Made by a program: the position numbers and the translations under genes
Shown: piece by piece, positions 54,589 through 63,809 of the stretch
Layout: every line of letters begins with the position of its first letter
How positions within the stretch are numbered: the stretch's first letter is position 1
Notes under the pieces: model-generated
The model's input: only the letters and a program-made list of their open reading frames with translations
Told to the model about the DNA's origin: nothing
The model's database searches: none
Assembly (NCBI RefSeq): GCF_014251235.1
Contig: NZ_CP059181.1
Location: forward strand, 186,001 to 250,000
Direction: 5' to 3'
DNA length: 64,000 bases
Source of the DNA: Blattabacterium cuenoti
GTDB lineage: Bacteria > Bacteroidota > Bacteroidia > Flavobacteriales > Blattabacteriaceae

Positions 54589-55556
54589 AATTTTCTTTTT
54601 TCTTCTAATATTTTTTTGACATGATTTATGATAGAATCTCGATCTATTTTATATTTTTTTAATAACTCTGAAGGTTTCCCACTTTCTCCAAAAGTATCAT
54701 TGACTGCTACTAAACTTTGACGAATAAAATTATTGTTCTTTGTAGTAAGAACTCTAGAAATACTTTCCCCCAATCCACCGAAATAATTATGTTCTTCAGC
54801 TGTTACAATACATTTTGTTTTATTAACAGAATTTAAAATAACTTTTTCATCTAAAGGTTTAATAGTATGAATATTAATAATCTCACAAGAGATATTTTCT
54901 TGTTCTTTCAATAATCTTGCAGCTTCTAAAGACTCCCAAACTAAATGTCCTGTACTAACAATGGTTACATCTTCTCCTTCTGTTAAAAGAATTCCTTTAC
55001 CAATTTCAAATACTTGATTTGTATCCGTAAAATTAGCAACAGATGGTCTTCCAAAACGCAAATATACTGGTCCTACATATTTTGCTATAGCTAAAGTAGC
55101 TGCATAAGTTTGGTTATAATCACAAGTATTAATCACAGTCATTCCAGGTAACATTTTCATCATACCAATATCTTCTAAACATTGATGTGTCGCTCCATCT
55201 TCCCCCAAGGTTAATCCAGAATGAGATGCACATATTTTGACATTTTTATTGGAATAAGCAATAGACTGCCGTATTTGATCATATACGCGTGACGTAGAAA
55301 AATTAGCAAATGTTCCAGTGAAAGGAATGAAATTTCCAATACTAAGGCCTGCTGCTATATTCATCATATTTGCTTCCGCAATTCCAATTTGAAAAAATCT
55401 TTCTGGATTTTCTTTTGAAAATTGATTCATAAACAAAGAATTAGTTAGATCTGCACATAGAGCTACTACTTTCTTATTTATTTTTCCTAATAAAGTTAAA
55501 GCATCTCCAAAACCAGCTCTAGTTTCTTTCATCCCTTTATTTTTATATATCTTCAT
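54579..55556 (-). CDS. Transketolase, C-terminal subunit
   Basis: C-terminal half of a split transketolase of the pentose phosphate pathway. KETRAGFGDALTLLGK, AEANMMNIAAGLSIGNFIPFTGTFANF (pyrimidine-binding domain with the catalytic Glu), ASHSGLTLGEDGATHQCLEDIGMM, VYLRFGRP, and the C-terminal domain with TAEEHNYFGGLGESI. 325 residues. The N-terminal subunit is encoded directly upstream, 11 bases away. Split transketolase is known from flavobacteria. Confidence 0.93.
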   Translation of the reverse strand: MKIYKNKGMKETRAGFGDALTLLGKINKKVVALCADLTNSLFMNQFSKENPERFFQIGIAEANMMNIAAGLSIGNFIPFTGTFANFSTSRVYDQIRQSIAYSNKNVKICASHSGLTLGEDGATHQCLEDIGMMKMLPGMTVINTCDYNQTYAATLAIAKYVGPVYLRFGRPSVANFTDTNQVFEIGKGILLTEGEDVTIVSTGHLVWESLEAARLLKEQENISCEIINIHTIKPLDEKVILNSVNKTKCIVTAEEHNYFGGLGESISRVLTTKNNNFIRQSLVAVNDTFGESGKPSELLKKYKIDRDSIINHVKKILEEKRKFWK

Positions 55557-55567
55557 AGTTTTTATTT

Positions 55568-56446
55568 TTATAACATTATTGGAAAATCTCCTAAAGATTC
55601 ATTATTTTGGGATAATGCTTCTTTTAATTCTTTTTGATTAGGAGATTTACCATGCCATAGATGATTTCCTATCATAAAGTCTACCCCATATCCCATTTGG
55701 GTATACAAAATAATTAAAACAGGTTTTCCTTTTTTTGTCTTCTTTTTTGCTTTTTTTAAAATATTAATAACTCTTTCAAGATTATTTCCTTCTATTTCTT
55801 CTAATACAATCCAATCAAAAGACTGGAATTTTTTCTTTATATTACCTAGTGGTAATACATCATCTGTTTTTCCATCTATTTGTTGTCTATTATAATCTAT
55901 AGTAGCAATATAATTATCTATATTTTTTGCTCCTGCATATAATATAGCTTCCCATATCTGACCTTCATTTAATTCTCCATCACCATGTAAACTGTAAATA
56001 AGGCTATCATAATCTTTATTCAATTTTTTTGATAAAGCGGCTCCTATAGATACAGACATTCCTTGTCCTAAAGATCCGGAAGAAATACGTATACCAGGAA
56101 GATTTCCATGTGTAGAAGGATGTCCTTGTAAACGAGAATTTAATTTTCTAAAAGAAGATAATTCTTCTATTGGAAAAAAACCAGAACGAGCTAATATACT
56201 ATAATAAACAGGAGATATATGTCCATTAGATAGAAAAAAAAGATCTTCTCCATTTCCATCCATTGTAAATTTATTTGGGTTGTAATTCATTATTCCTTGA
56301 TATAGAGCAACAAAGTATTCTGTACATCCTAATGAACCACCAGGATGTCCAGAGTTTGCGTTATTTATCATACGTAAAATATCTCTTCTTACTTGAGAAC
56401 ATAAATCGTTTAAATATTTTCTAGATCCGTTCATATATTCATACAT
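55568..56446 (-). CDS. Transketolase, N-terminal subunit
   Basis: Thiamine-diphosphate-binding half of the split transketolase: ANSGHPGGSLGCTEYFVAL, LSNGHISPVYYSILA, LQGHPS, GSLGQGMSVSIGAALS, and the TPP motif GDGELNEGQIWEAILYAG with YNRQQIDG. About 292 residues from the Met at 56446 (MYEYMNGSRKYL); the first in-frame ATG at 56485 adds 13 Lys/Ile-rich residues. Divergent from smpB. Confidence 0.93.
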   Translation of the reverse strand: MYEYMNGSRKYLNDLCSQVRRDILRMINNANSGHPGGSLGCTEYFVALYQGIMNYNPNKFTMDGNGEDLFFLSNGHISPVYYSILARSGFFPIEELSSFRKLNSRLQGHPSTHGNLPGIRISSGSLGQGMSVSIGAALSKKLNKDYDSLIYSLHGDGELNEGQIWEAILYAGAKNIDNYIATIDYNRQQIDGKTDDVLPLGNIKKKFQSFDWIVLEEIEGNNLERVINILKKAKKKTKKGKPVLIILYTQMGYGVDFMIGNHLWHGKSPNQKELKEALSQNNESLGDFPIML

Positions 56447-56519
56447 ATTAATTTTTTTATTAATTTTTTCATATAGAAAAATCATTTAGGATTTCTTTTA
56501 ACAAAAATAACAATTAATT

Positions 56520-56954
56520 ATGAGTATTATAAATAGAAAAGCTAAATTCAATTATCGATATATAGAAGGATATATAGCTGGTATACAACTGTTTGGGACA
56601 GAAGTAAAATCCATAAAAAGAAATATGGTAAATATAACGGAAAGTTTCTGTCAAATAAAGAATGGAGAATTATATTCCATAAATATGGATATAGCTAAAT
56701 ATCAATTTGGAACTAATTTTAATCACGATAGAAAGAGAGAGAGAAAATTATTGCTAACTAAAAAAGAGTTAGTAAGAATAGAAAAAAAGTTAAAAATTCC
56801 AGGAATTACTATTATTCCTACTAAATTATTTGTTAACAATAAAGGTTATATAAAAGTTCAAATATTTCTGGTTAAAGGAAAAAAGAAATACGATAAACGT
56901 GAGTCTATTAAAAAAAGAGATTTTTTACGTGAGATGAAAAAAGAGAATATATGA
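56520..56954 (+). CDS. smpB: SsrA-binding protein SmpB
   Basis: Binds tmRNA for trans-translation rescue of stalled ribosomes. NRKAKFNYRYIEGYIAGIQLFGTEVKSIKRNMVNITESFCQ is the conserved OB-fold core, followed by LLTKKELVRIEKKLKIPGITIIPTKLFVNNKGYIKVQI and the basic tail KKKYDKRESIKKRDFLREMK. 144 residues, normal. tmRNA itself was not recognised in the window. Rescue capacity would matter if poly-A slippage produces truncated messages. Confidence 0.96.
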   Translation: MSIINRKAKFNYRYIEGYIAGIQLFGTEVKSIKRNMVNITESFCQIKNGELYSINMDIAKYQFGTNFNHDRKRERKLLLTKKELVRIEKKLKIPGITIIPTKLFVNNKGYIKVQIFLVKGKKKYDKRESIKKRDFLREMKKENI

Positions 56955-57018
56955 AATTCTATAAAATTTCTGAATTTTTATATTATATTGTATTATAATA
57001 ATATATAAAGAAATTATT

Positions 57019-58272
57019 ATGAAAAACGTTAATTTTGTTATTTTATTCTTTTCATTATTTTCTTTCCCTTTTTCACTATTATTATCTCAATCGGAAACTA
57101 AAGATATTCTTTACAAATGGTCTATTCAATCAGGAGCATATGATGTTAATTTTCATCCAATCAATTTTCCTTTAAAAAATTTTCTTTATAAAAGAAATAA
57201 TAACATAAGTAATCCTTTTTCTACCATAGAACTTATTTATAAGGTCAATAAAAACATGGGAGTCTTTTTCCATTCATCGTTAGGAAAAGTACAGGATCCA
57301 AAATGGAAAATAAAAAATGCTCTTTTTTTTAAATTTAATCCTGGAATAAATTTTTATCTATTTTCTATAGATTGGTTAGATCCTTATTTTAAATTAGGGA
57401 CAGGCTATCATCATTTGGAATATAAAAAGAGAAAAAATATTTTAAGGATTGGAAGATCCAATTATTATCAATTAGCTAGAAAAGGTTTTCTTATGTTAGA
57501 TGGTGGATTAGGAATGAATATTTGGATGATTCCTAATTTTGGTATTAATTTACAAAGTCTTTATAACCATGTATTTTCACGTCTATCAAAAGGATATTTA
57601 AATTATTGGGAACATAATTTAGGTTTAATATATCGTTTTGGAGAAGAAAAAAATGAAGATATCTCTCAATATAAAGAAGTAAAAGTAATAAAAATTGATG
57701 AAAAAAATTATTTTTTACCTTCAGAAAAAAAAGGAATAGAAAGAATAGAAAAAAAAGGAATAGAAAAAAAAGGAAAAACAGAAGATAAAATATATGATCC
57801 AAAAAAGGATTTAGATAAAGATGGAATCTTAGATAAAGATGATTTTTGTCCTAATGAATTTGGATTAAAATTATTCAAAGGATGTCCAGATACAGATTTT
57901 GATAACATTCCAGATTATAAAGATGTATGTCCAGATATATATGGAAAAAAAGAATACCACGGATGTCCAAATAGTGTTATTTTTCGTCCTATATTATTTG
58001 ATAAAGGAAAGCATTCATTATCTCCTATTTCCTTGGAAATTTTAAATGAAATATATGAAATTATGATAAAAAAACTCCAAAATTATAATTTTGATATCAA
58101 TGGATACACAGATTCTTATAGAAATGACTTATTTAATCAAATTTTATCTAAAAAAAGAGCTTATTCTGTATTTAAAGTTTTAGTTTCTAAAGGCGTTAAT
58201 CCATCAAGATTGAATATGAAAGGAATAGTAACAAAAAAAGGTAGATCAGTAAAGATTACAATATGTAAATAA
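57019..58272 (+). CDS. OmpA-family outer membrane protein with thrombospondin-3 repeats
   Basis: Signal peptide (hydrophobic ILFFSLFSFPFSLLLSQ), a beta-barrel-like N-terminal domain (about 25-210), a Lys/Glu-rich linker with a repeated KKGIE unit, two calcium-binding thrombospondin type 3 repeats (DLDKDGILDKDDFCPNEFG and DTDFDNIPDYKDVCPDIYG), and a C-terminal OmpA peptidoglycan-binding domain (FDINGYTDSYRNDLFNQILSKKRA, GVNPSRLNMKGI, GRSVKITI). 417 residues. Likely anchors the outer membrane to the wall. The loop before GRSVKI is short compared with typical OmpA domains. Confidence 0.92.
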   Translation: MKNVNFVILFFSLFSFPFSLLLSQSETKDILYKWSIQSGAYDVNFHPINFPLKNFLYKRNNNISNPFSTIELIYKVNKNMGVFFHSSLGKVQDPKWKIKNALFFKFNPGINFYLFSIDWLDPYFKLGTGYHHLEYKKRKNILRIGRSNYYQLARKGFLMLDGGLGMNIWMIPNFGINLQSLYNHVFSRLSKGYLNYWEHNLGLIYRFGEEKNEDISQYKEVKVIKIDEKNYFLPSEKKGIERIEKKGIEKKGKTEDKIYDPKKDLDKDGILDKDDFCPNEFGLKLFKGCPDTDFDNIPDYKDVCPDIYGKKEYHGCPNSVIFRPILFDKGKHSLSPISLEILNEIYEIMIKKLQNYNFDINGYTDSYRNDLFNQILSKKRAYSVFKVLVSKGVNPSRLNMKGIVTKKGRSVKITICK

Positions 58273-58297
58273 AGTCAATCTATTTTTTTTTGTATTA

Positions 58298-58328
58298 AAA
58301 AAAAAGACCATTATTTGGTCTTTTTTTT
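58298..58328. terminator. Bidirectional terminator overlapping the tatC 3' end
   Basis: Stem of 13 pairs: left arm 58298-58310 (A8 then GACCA) and right arm 58316-58328 (TGGTC then T8) around a 5-base loop TTATT. It has U-rich tails in both directions, ending ompA on the plus strand and tatC on the minus strand. The right arm is made of the last codons of tatC, whose stop lies in the loop (58311-58313). Confidence 0.8.
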
Positions 58329-59138
58329 AACTTCTTTTTTTTCTGTTAAAAAAGAAATGTAAACACTTAATTGATAGAGTACTAACAAAGGAATTAAAAC
58401 GATTATAGTGCTTAAAATATCTCCAGGAGTAATAGCAGAAGAAATAATCAGCATAATTAAGAAAGCATGTTTCCTATATTTTTTTAAAAAAGAATAAGAA
58501 ATTAAATCAATTTTAGTAAGAAAATATATAAAAATTGGGAATAAAAAAGTAAATCCCATAGATAATGTAGAATGCAGAATCAAAGATATATAATCCGATA
58601 AATCAAATATATTTTTTGGAAAAAAACTAATTCTGAAATTAGATCCAAAATGAATTAAAAATGGACACAAAATAAAATAACCAAAAAGAATTCCTAATAT
58701 AAATAGAAAAGTTCCCGTTAAAATAATTCCTCTAGAATACTTTTTTTCTTCATGGGAAAGAGCAGGAAGAATAAATTTCCAAAATTCATAAAAGATATAA
58801 GGAAAAGATATAATAAAACCTCCAATTAAACATGTCCATATATATGTATTAAATTGTCCAAATATCTGTCTATTCTGTACTTCTATATTTTTAGAAAGAA
58901 AAAAAATAGAATGAGTATTTAAATGGAAAAAATTTTCTATTTTAGAAAATAAACGGTAAGTAATAAAGTTATTTTTTGCCGGACCAAAAAGTACATGATC
59001 AAAAATAAAATCTTTTTTTTTCATTAAAAGAATAGCAGAAAATAATATAGATAAAACGCTACGAATAAAGTGTTTTCTTAATTCTTCTATATGGTCCAAA
59101 AAAGGCATTTCTTTCTTTTCTTTTTCCCTGTTTTTCAT
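58311..59138 (-). CDS. tatC: Sec-independent protein translocase TatC
   Basis: Core receptor of the twin-arginine export system. MPFLDHIEELRKHFIRSV is the signature N-terminus with the essential Glu; six membrane helices follow, with FIISFPYIFYEFWKFILPAL, ALSHEEKKYSRG, and AFLIMLIISSAITPGDILSTIIVLIPLLVLY. 275 residues, normal. TatA was not seen in the window. The last codons form half of a terminator stem. Confidence 0.94.
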   Translation of the reverse strand: MKNREKEKKEMPFLDHIEELRKHFIRSVLSILFSAILLMKKKDFIFDHVLFGPAKNNFITYRLFSKIENFFHLNTHSIFFLSKNIEVQNRQIFGQFNTYIWTCLIGGFIISFPYIFYEFWKFILPALSHEEKKYSRGIILTGTFLFILGILFGYFILCPFLIHFGSNFRISFFPKNIFDLSDYISLILHSTLSMGFTFLFPIFIYFLTKIDLISYSFLKKYRKHAFLIMLIISSAITPGDILSTIIVLIPLLVLYQLSVYISFLTEKKEVKKKTK

Positions 59139-59211
59139 AATGAAAAAATCTAATTTTTTTTAAAAAATATTGTTTATTTTATAATCAACAAGTTCATTAA
59201 TATTTTCATCA

Positions 59212-60228
59212 ATGAAATTAACATGTGGAATAATAGGTTTTCCTAATATAGGAAAATCAACTCTTTTTAATATTATTTCGAATTCAGAAGTTTTATCAAA
59301 AAACTATCCTTTTTGTACTATAGAACCTAATTATGGAATGACAAATGTTATAGATAAAAGATTATTTGAATTAAATAATCTAATTCAAAGTATAAAAGTA
59401 GTTCCATCGAAAATAAAAATAGTAGACATTGCTGGGTTAATTAGAGGATCTCATAAGGGGGAAGGTTTGGGTAACAAATTTCTTTCTCACATTCGAGAGA
59501 CAAATGTTATCATTCATATGATTCGTTCTTTTAAAGATATCAAAGTTGTTCATACAGAAGGATCAATTAATCCAATTAGGGATAAAGAAATAATTGATAT
59601 GGAGTTACAATTGAAAGATTTAGAAACAATAGAAAAAAAACTAAGAAAAATTGAGAAGATAAATCATGATCAATCTTGTAGAAAGATATTACTAAATGTA
59701 GTTTCTTTTCTAAAAAAAGGAAAAAATATTAGAACATATCCATTTAAAGATAATGAAAAAAAATATATAAATAATTTGCAATTGCTAACAATGAAACCCG
59801 TTTTGTACGTGTGTAATTACGATAAAGAAGAATATTCAAATATAAAAGATTTAAAGAAAATAGTAAGTCAAGAAAAATCACCTTTAATCGTTTTATCTTT
59901 AAATAAAAAAAGAAAGGATTTAACATATGAGGTTTATAATATCATCCAAGAATCTTTTAATTTATTAACTTTACAAAGTTTCTTTACAATAGGAAAACAA
60001 GAAATACGTTCTTGGTCTATTCCTAAGGATTGGACCGTTTATCAAGCTTCATCTATTATTCATACAGATTTTAAAAAAGGTTTTGTCTGTGCAGAAGTTA
60101 TTCATTACAAAGATTTTATTAAATATGGATCAGAAGAAAAAGTAAAAAAAGCGGGAAAAAAGTTTTTGGCTGGAAAAAACTATCTTGTCCAAGATGGGGA
60201 TATTTTGAATTTTAGATTTAACAAATGA
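59212..60228 (+). CDS. ychF: Ribosome-binding ATPase YchF
   Basis: OBG-family P-loop ATPase associated with ribosomes. P-loop GFPNIGKSTLFNIIS, YPFCTIEPNYG, DIAGLIRGSHKGEGLGNKFLSHIRE, and the C-terminal TGS-like domain FFTIGKQEIRSWSIP through HTDFKKGFVCAEVI and YLVQDGDILNFRFNK. 338 residues, about 25 shorter than the usual 363, with shortening in the coiled-coil region. Its end overlaps the convergent peptidase gene by 11 bases. Confidence 0.95.
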   Translation: MKLTCGIIGFPNIGKSTLFNIISNSEVLSKNYPFCTIEPNYGMTNVIDKRLFELNNLIQSIKVVPSKIKIVDIAGLIRGSHKGEGLGNKFLSHIRETNVIIHMIRSFKDIKVVHTEGSINPIRDKEIIDMELQLKDLETIEKKLRKIEKINHDQSCRKILLNVVSFLKKGKNIRTYPFKDNEKKYINNLQLLTMKPVLYVCNYDKEEYSNIKDLKKIVSQEKSPLIVLSLNKKRKDLTYEVYNIIQESFNLLTLQSFFTIGKQEIRSWSIPKDWTVYQASSIIHTDFKKGFVCAEVIHYKDFIKYGSEEKVKKAGKKFLAGKNYLVQDGDILNFRFNK

Positions 60229-61315
60229 AAAATTCTTCTATAGAAGAATTTATTCTTTTTAATGTTTCGAAAATTAATTGAATGGTTAGTTCTACATCTT
60301 TCTTGTGAACCATTTCTACTGTAGTATGCATATACTTGAGAGGAATGGATATTAAACCAGAAGATATTCCTTTGTTTGAATATGCAAAAACATCTGCATC
60401 TGTTCCAGTATATCTAGATGCTACTAAACGTTGAAAAGGAAGATTTTTTATAATAGCTGTATTCATAATAAGTTCTCTAATATTCTTCTTTATAGAAGGA
60501 CTATATGTAATAACAGGACCTAATCCACATTTAATATCCCCTTCTATTTTTTTATCTATCATTGGAGTGTTAGTATCATGTGTAACATCTGTTACAATAG
60601 CTATATGAGGTTTTATAGCGTAAGCTATCATCTTTGCTCCTTTTAAACCTACTTCTTCTTGAACTGAATTTACTACGTATAATCCAAATTTTAATTGTAT
60701 TTTACTTTTTACAATCATTTTTAGTACTTCAGCTATAATAAAACCACCAATTTTATTATCTAAAGATCTACATACAAAATAGTTATCATTCATTATATGA
60801 AATTCATCAGGGTATGTGATATAACAACCTACATGAATTCCCATTTTTTCTACCTCTTCTTTATTAGAAGCTCCAATATCTACAAAAATATTATCTATGT
60901 TTGGATTTTTCTCTTCTGATAATTTTCTTGTATGAATAGCAGGCCAACCAAAAATGCCTTCTACAAATCCTTTTTCTGTATGAATCACTACTTTTTTTGA
61001 TGGAGCTATTTGATGATCTGTTCCTCCATTTCTAGATACATATATTATTCCGTCTTTTGTTATATAATTGACAAACCAAGAAATTTCATCAGCATGAGCT
61101 TCAATAATTAACTTATAAGAAGAATTTTTAGGATTTAAAATACCGAAAGCTGATCCATACAAATCGGTTTCCACTCTTTCTACATAAGAATGTATGTATT
61201 TTTTCCATATTTCTTGTCCTTGACTTTCGTTTCCACTAGGAGAAAAACTGTTTAAATATTTTCTAAGGAAAATTATAGAATTTTCACTTATTGAATAATA
61301 ATTTTTCTTTTCCAT
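60218..61315 (-). CDS. M42 family metallo-aminopeptidase
   Basis: Di-zinc/cobalt tetrahedral aminopeptidase family (FrvX/glutamyl aminopeptidase). Metal and catalytic residues: IEAHADEISW (His, Asp), CRSLDNKIGG (bridging Asp), VNSVQEEVGLKGAK (Glu pair), TDVTHDTN (Asp), and the C-terminal MHTTVEMVHKKD (His). 365 residues, normal. Probably trims peptides in the cytoplasm, releasing amino acids; substrate preference cannot be read from sequence. Confidence 0.92.
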   Translation of the reverse strand: MEKKNYYSISENSIIFLRKYLNSFSPSGNESQGQEIWKKYIHSYVERVETDLYGSAFGILNPKNSSYKLIIEAHADEISWFVNYITKDGIIYVSRNGGTDHQIAPSKKVVIHTEKGFVEGIFGWPAIHTRKLSEEKNPNIDNIFVDIGASNKEEVEKMGIHVGCYITYPDEFHIMNDNYFVCRSLDNKIGGFIIAEVLKMIVKSKIQLKFGLYVVNSVQEEVGLKGAKMIAYAIKPHIAIVTDVTHDTNTPMIDKKIEGDIKCGLGPVITYSPSIKKNIRELIMNTAIIKNLPFQRLVASRYTGTDADVFAYSNKGISSGLISIPLKYMHTTVEMVHKKDVELTIQLIFETLKRINSSIEEFFIC

Positions 61316-61350
61316 ACTATAGATATTTTTATTTTATTTATATATAATAA

Positions 61351-62160
61351 TTAAATATGGATAAATCCTTCAAATATAAATTGAACACGACCGGTTAAAT
61401 ATATATCTTTATATTGATTTTTTATTTTTTTCAATGACACCCATAATTCACCACCTAAAGTGTTAACTAGAGTTTTTCCATTTTCATGATAAAAAAATTT
61501 TTCAGTTTCATATATTGCTATTACTGAAGCTGTTACTCCTGTTCCACAGGATAAAGTTTCATTTTCTACGCCCCTTTCATAAGTTCGTACATTAATAATG
61601 TTTTTTCCTAATATTTCTACAAAATTTACATTCACACCTCCTCGATCAGAATATAAATTTTTACTAATTTCTCTTCCTTTTCGGAAAACATCTATTTTTT
61701 TTAAATTTTCTACAAATATAACATGATGTGGAGATCCAGTGTTTAAAAAAACATATTTACTACATATTTTTATTTTATCTCTGTTTACATTAATTAAATT
61801 TGTAGAAATTAATTTTTTATTCAGAATCATTCCACAATGATTTCCATCTATAGTTCCATAAAATACTTTATCTTTTTTTTTTGTTATTCCTAATTTATTT
61901 GAAAAAGCAATAGCACAACGTCCTCCATTTCCACACATCGTACTTTCTTTTCCATCAGAATTATAATATTTCATATAAAAATTATTATAACTTTTTGTGT
62001 CGTTTTTAATCAAAATAATACCATCAGCTCCAACTCCAAAACGTCTATGACATAATTTTTTAAAAAAAGAATGGTTAAATTCAGGAATTATTTTTTTTCT
62101 ATTATCTATTAAGATAAAATCATTTCCCGTCCCTTCGTATTTAAAAAAATACAACTTCAT
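61351..62160 (-). CDS. dapF: Diaminopimelate epimerase
   Basis: Converts LL- to meso-diaminopimelate for lysine and peptidoglycan. Catalytic cysteines C76 (STMCGNGGRC) and C205 (TLSCGTGVTAS); KYEGTGNDFILIDN is the usual start. 269 residues from the Met at 62160; an ATG at 62169 adds MHV. Minus strand, 35 bases downstream of its 3' end to the M42 gene. Confidence 0.96.
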   Translation of the reverse strand: MKLYFFKYEGTGNDFILIDNRKKIIPEFNHSFFKKLCHRRFGVGADGIILIKNDTKSYNNFYMKYYNSDGKESTMCGNGGRCAIAFSNKLGITKKKDKVFYGTIDGNHCGMILNKKLISTNLINVNRDKIKICSKYVFLNTGSPHHVIFVENLKKIDVFRKGREISKNLYSDRGGVNVNFVEILGKNIINVRTYERGVENETLSCGTGVTASVIAIYETEKFFYHENGKTLVNTLGGELWVSLKKIKNQYKDIYLTGRVQFIFEGFIHI

Positions 62161-62246
62161 AACATGCAACTAAAAATAAATATCAGGAACCGGTTACAAG
62201 GTAACTTTTTTTTTGAAAAAATTATACTTTTTGCTATATATTGCCA

Positions 62247-62254
62247 TATATTTG
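62247..62254 (+). promoter_or_regulatory. Possible Bacteroidetes -7 promoter box for htrA
   Basis: TATATTTG matches TAnnTTTG 38 bases upstream of the htrA ATG. A TTTG at 62230-62233 is only 13 bases away, too close for the usual -33 spacing. An 8-base palindrome AACCGGTT and a small GTTAC/GTAAC hairpin lie at 62188-62205 upstream. Confidence 0.35.
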
Positions 62255-62291
62255 TTTTATTTATTTAGTATTAAATAGTTGAATAATAAAC

Positions 62292-63809
62292 ATGAAAAAA
62301 ATTATTTTTTATATTCTTGCCAGTAGTCTGATGAGTTCCGTTGTGACTATAGCTGCATACAAAAAATATGTTAAAGAAGAAGGTCTTTTTTATCCTCCAT
62401 ATTTTAATCCTTTATCAGAAAAAGCAAAATTAAATTCTTCATTGGTTAGTTCTGCAGGTTTACCTGATTTTACCAAGGTTGTAGAAAAAACTGTTCATGC
62501 AGTAGTTAATGTGAAAAATTACTCTAAAAATAGTAATAATCAATTACCTTTTGATCCATTTGACTTTTTTTTTGGTTTTCCTGATGATTTTGGAGAAAGG
62601 GGTGGAAATAGTGGACGAAATTATCAAAAAAAAGATGATCTTCCTGGATATCATGGTTCTGGTGTGATAGTATCTCCTGATGGATATATTGTAACCAATC
62701 ATCATGTTATAAAAGATGCAGATAAAATAGAAATAACACTAAATGATCAAAGATCTTATAGAGCTAGACTAATTGGAACAGATAAAAGTACAGATATAGC
62801 CCTATTGAAAATTAATGAAAAAAATTTACCATTTATTTATTTTTCTGATTCTAATAAGGTTAAAGTAGGAGAATGGGTTTTAGCTATAGGTAACCCTTTT
62901 GATCTAAATTCTACTGTTACGGCAGGAATTATAAGCGCAAAAAATAGAAGTTTAGGACTTTTGAGAGGAGAAACACAATCCGCTATAGAATCTTTTTTTC
63001 AAACAGATGCAGCTGTAAATCCTGGAAATAGTGGAGGGGCTTTAGTGAACACTAATGGAGAATTAATTGGAATTAATACAGCAATATCCTCTAATTCAGG
63101 AAATTTCATAGGATATAGTTTTGCAGCTCCTTCTAATTTAGTAGGAAAAGTAATACGTGACATAAGAAAATACGGAGCCGTACAACGTGCTTATTTAGGC
63201 GTTAGAGGGATGGATCTTTCTAAGACTGAATATTTAAAGGCTTATAACAATGAAACACATCAAAATATAAAAACACAACAAGGATTTTTAATTGGAGAAG
63301 TATTTGAAAAAAGTGGAGCCTATGATTCAGGAATTAAAAAAGGAGATATTATTAAAAGTATAGACGGTAAAAAAATTCAAAATATAGCTGATTTATCTTT
63401 TATTATAGGGACAAAGCATCCTGGAGATCAAGTAAAAATAGATATTTTTCGAAAAAAAGAAATGAAAGTTTTTTACGTTATTTTAAAAGATATAAAAGGA
63501 AGGACAAAAATTAGAAATAAAGAAGAAATAATTCCTTTAGAATTTTTGGGAGCAAAATTTGAAGTACTTGGGAAAGAAGATAGAAAAGATTTTGGAATAG
63601 ATTATGGAATTAAAATTATAGAAATACAAGTAGGTCGTTTAAGTGATATAGGAATGGAAGAAGGAGATATTATTTTATCTATTAATGGAGTAAAAATAAG
63701 AAAACCAAATGATGTTAATCGTATATTAAAAAATTATTCAGGAGATGTCACTATAAAATCTATTAAACAAAATGGTCAGGTATACATAGCAGGTTTTGAA
63801 ATGAATTAA
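62292..63809 (+). CDS. Serine protease Do (HtrA/DegP family)
   Basis: Periplasmic protease/chaperone for misfolded envelope proteins. N-terminal signal or membrane anchor (about 3-22), trypsin-like domain with H138 (TNHHVI), D168 (STDIALLKI) and S247 (NPGNSGGAL), then two PDZ domains (from about 300 and 410). Q-linker region FDPFDFFFGFPDDF is Phe/Asp-rich, as in Do proteases. 505 residues. Its stop overlaps the convergent LptF/LptG-type gene by 4 bases. Confidence 0.95.
   Translation: MKKIIFYILASSLMSSVVTIAAYKKYVKEEGLFYPPYFNPLSEKAKLNSSLVSSAGLPDFTKVVEKTVHAVVNVKNYSKNSNNQLPFDPFDFFFGFPDDFGERGGNSGRNYQKKDDLPGYHGSGVIVSPDGYIVTNHHVIKDADKIEITLNDQRSYRARLIGTDKSTDIALLKINEKNLPFIYFSDSNKVKVGEWVLAIGNPFDLNSTVTAGIISAKNRSLGLLRGETQSAIESFFQTDAAVNPGNSGGALVNTNGELIGINTAISSNSGNFIGYSFAAPSNLVGKVIRDIRKYGAVQRAYLGVRGMDLSKTEYLKAYNNETHQNIKTQQGFLIGEVFEKSGAYDSGIKKGDIIKSIDGKKIQNIADLSFIIGTKHPGDQVKIDIFRKKEMKVFYVILKDIKGRTKIRNKEEIIPLEFLGAKFEVLGKEDRKDFGIDYGIKIIEIQVGRLSDIGMEEGDIILSINGVKIRKPNDVNRILKNYSGDVTIKSIKQNGQVYIAGFEMN

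Noticed and set aside
54579-56446. Transketolase broken into two pieces by mutation
   Set aside because: Both halves have clean domain boundaries, their own starts and stops, and split transketolase is normal in flavobacteria.
57545-57908. Phe/Leu-rich and Ser-rich open frames on the minus strand opposite the OmpA gene
   Set aside because: They are antisense shadows of the poly-A-rich linker and repeat region, with no family resemblance.
62188-62209. Hairpin GTTAC/GTAAC plus T9 before htrA as a terminator
   Set aside because: The stem is only 5 bases and no plus-strand gene ends there; the dapF gene runs the other way.
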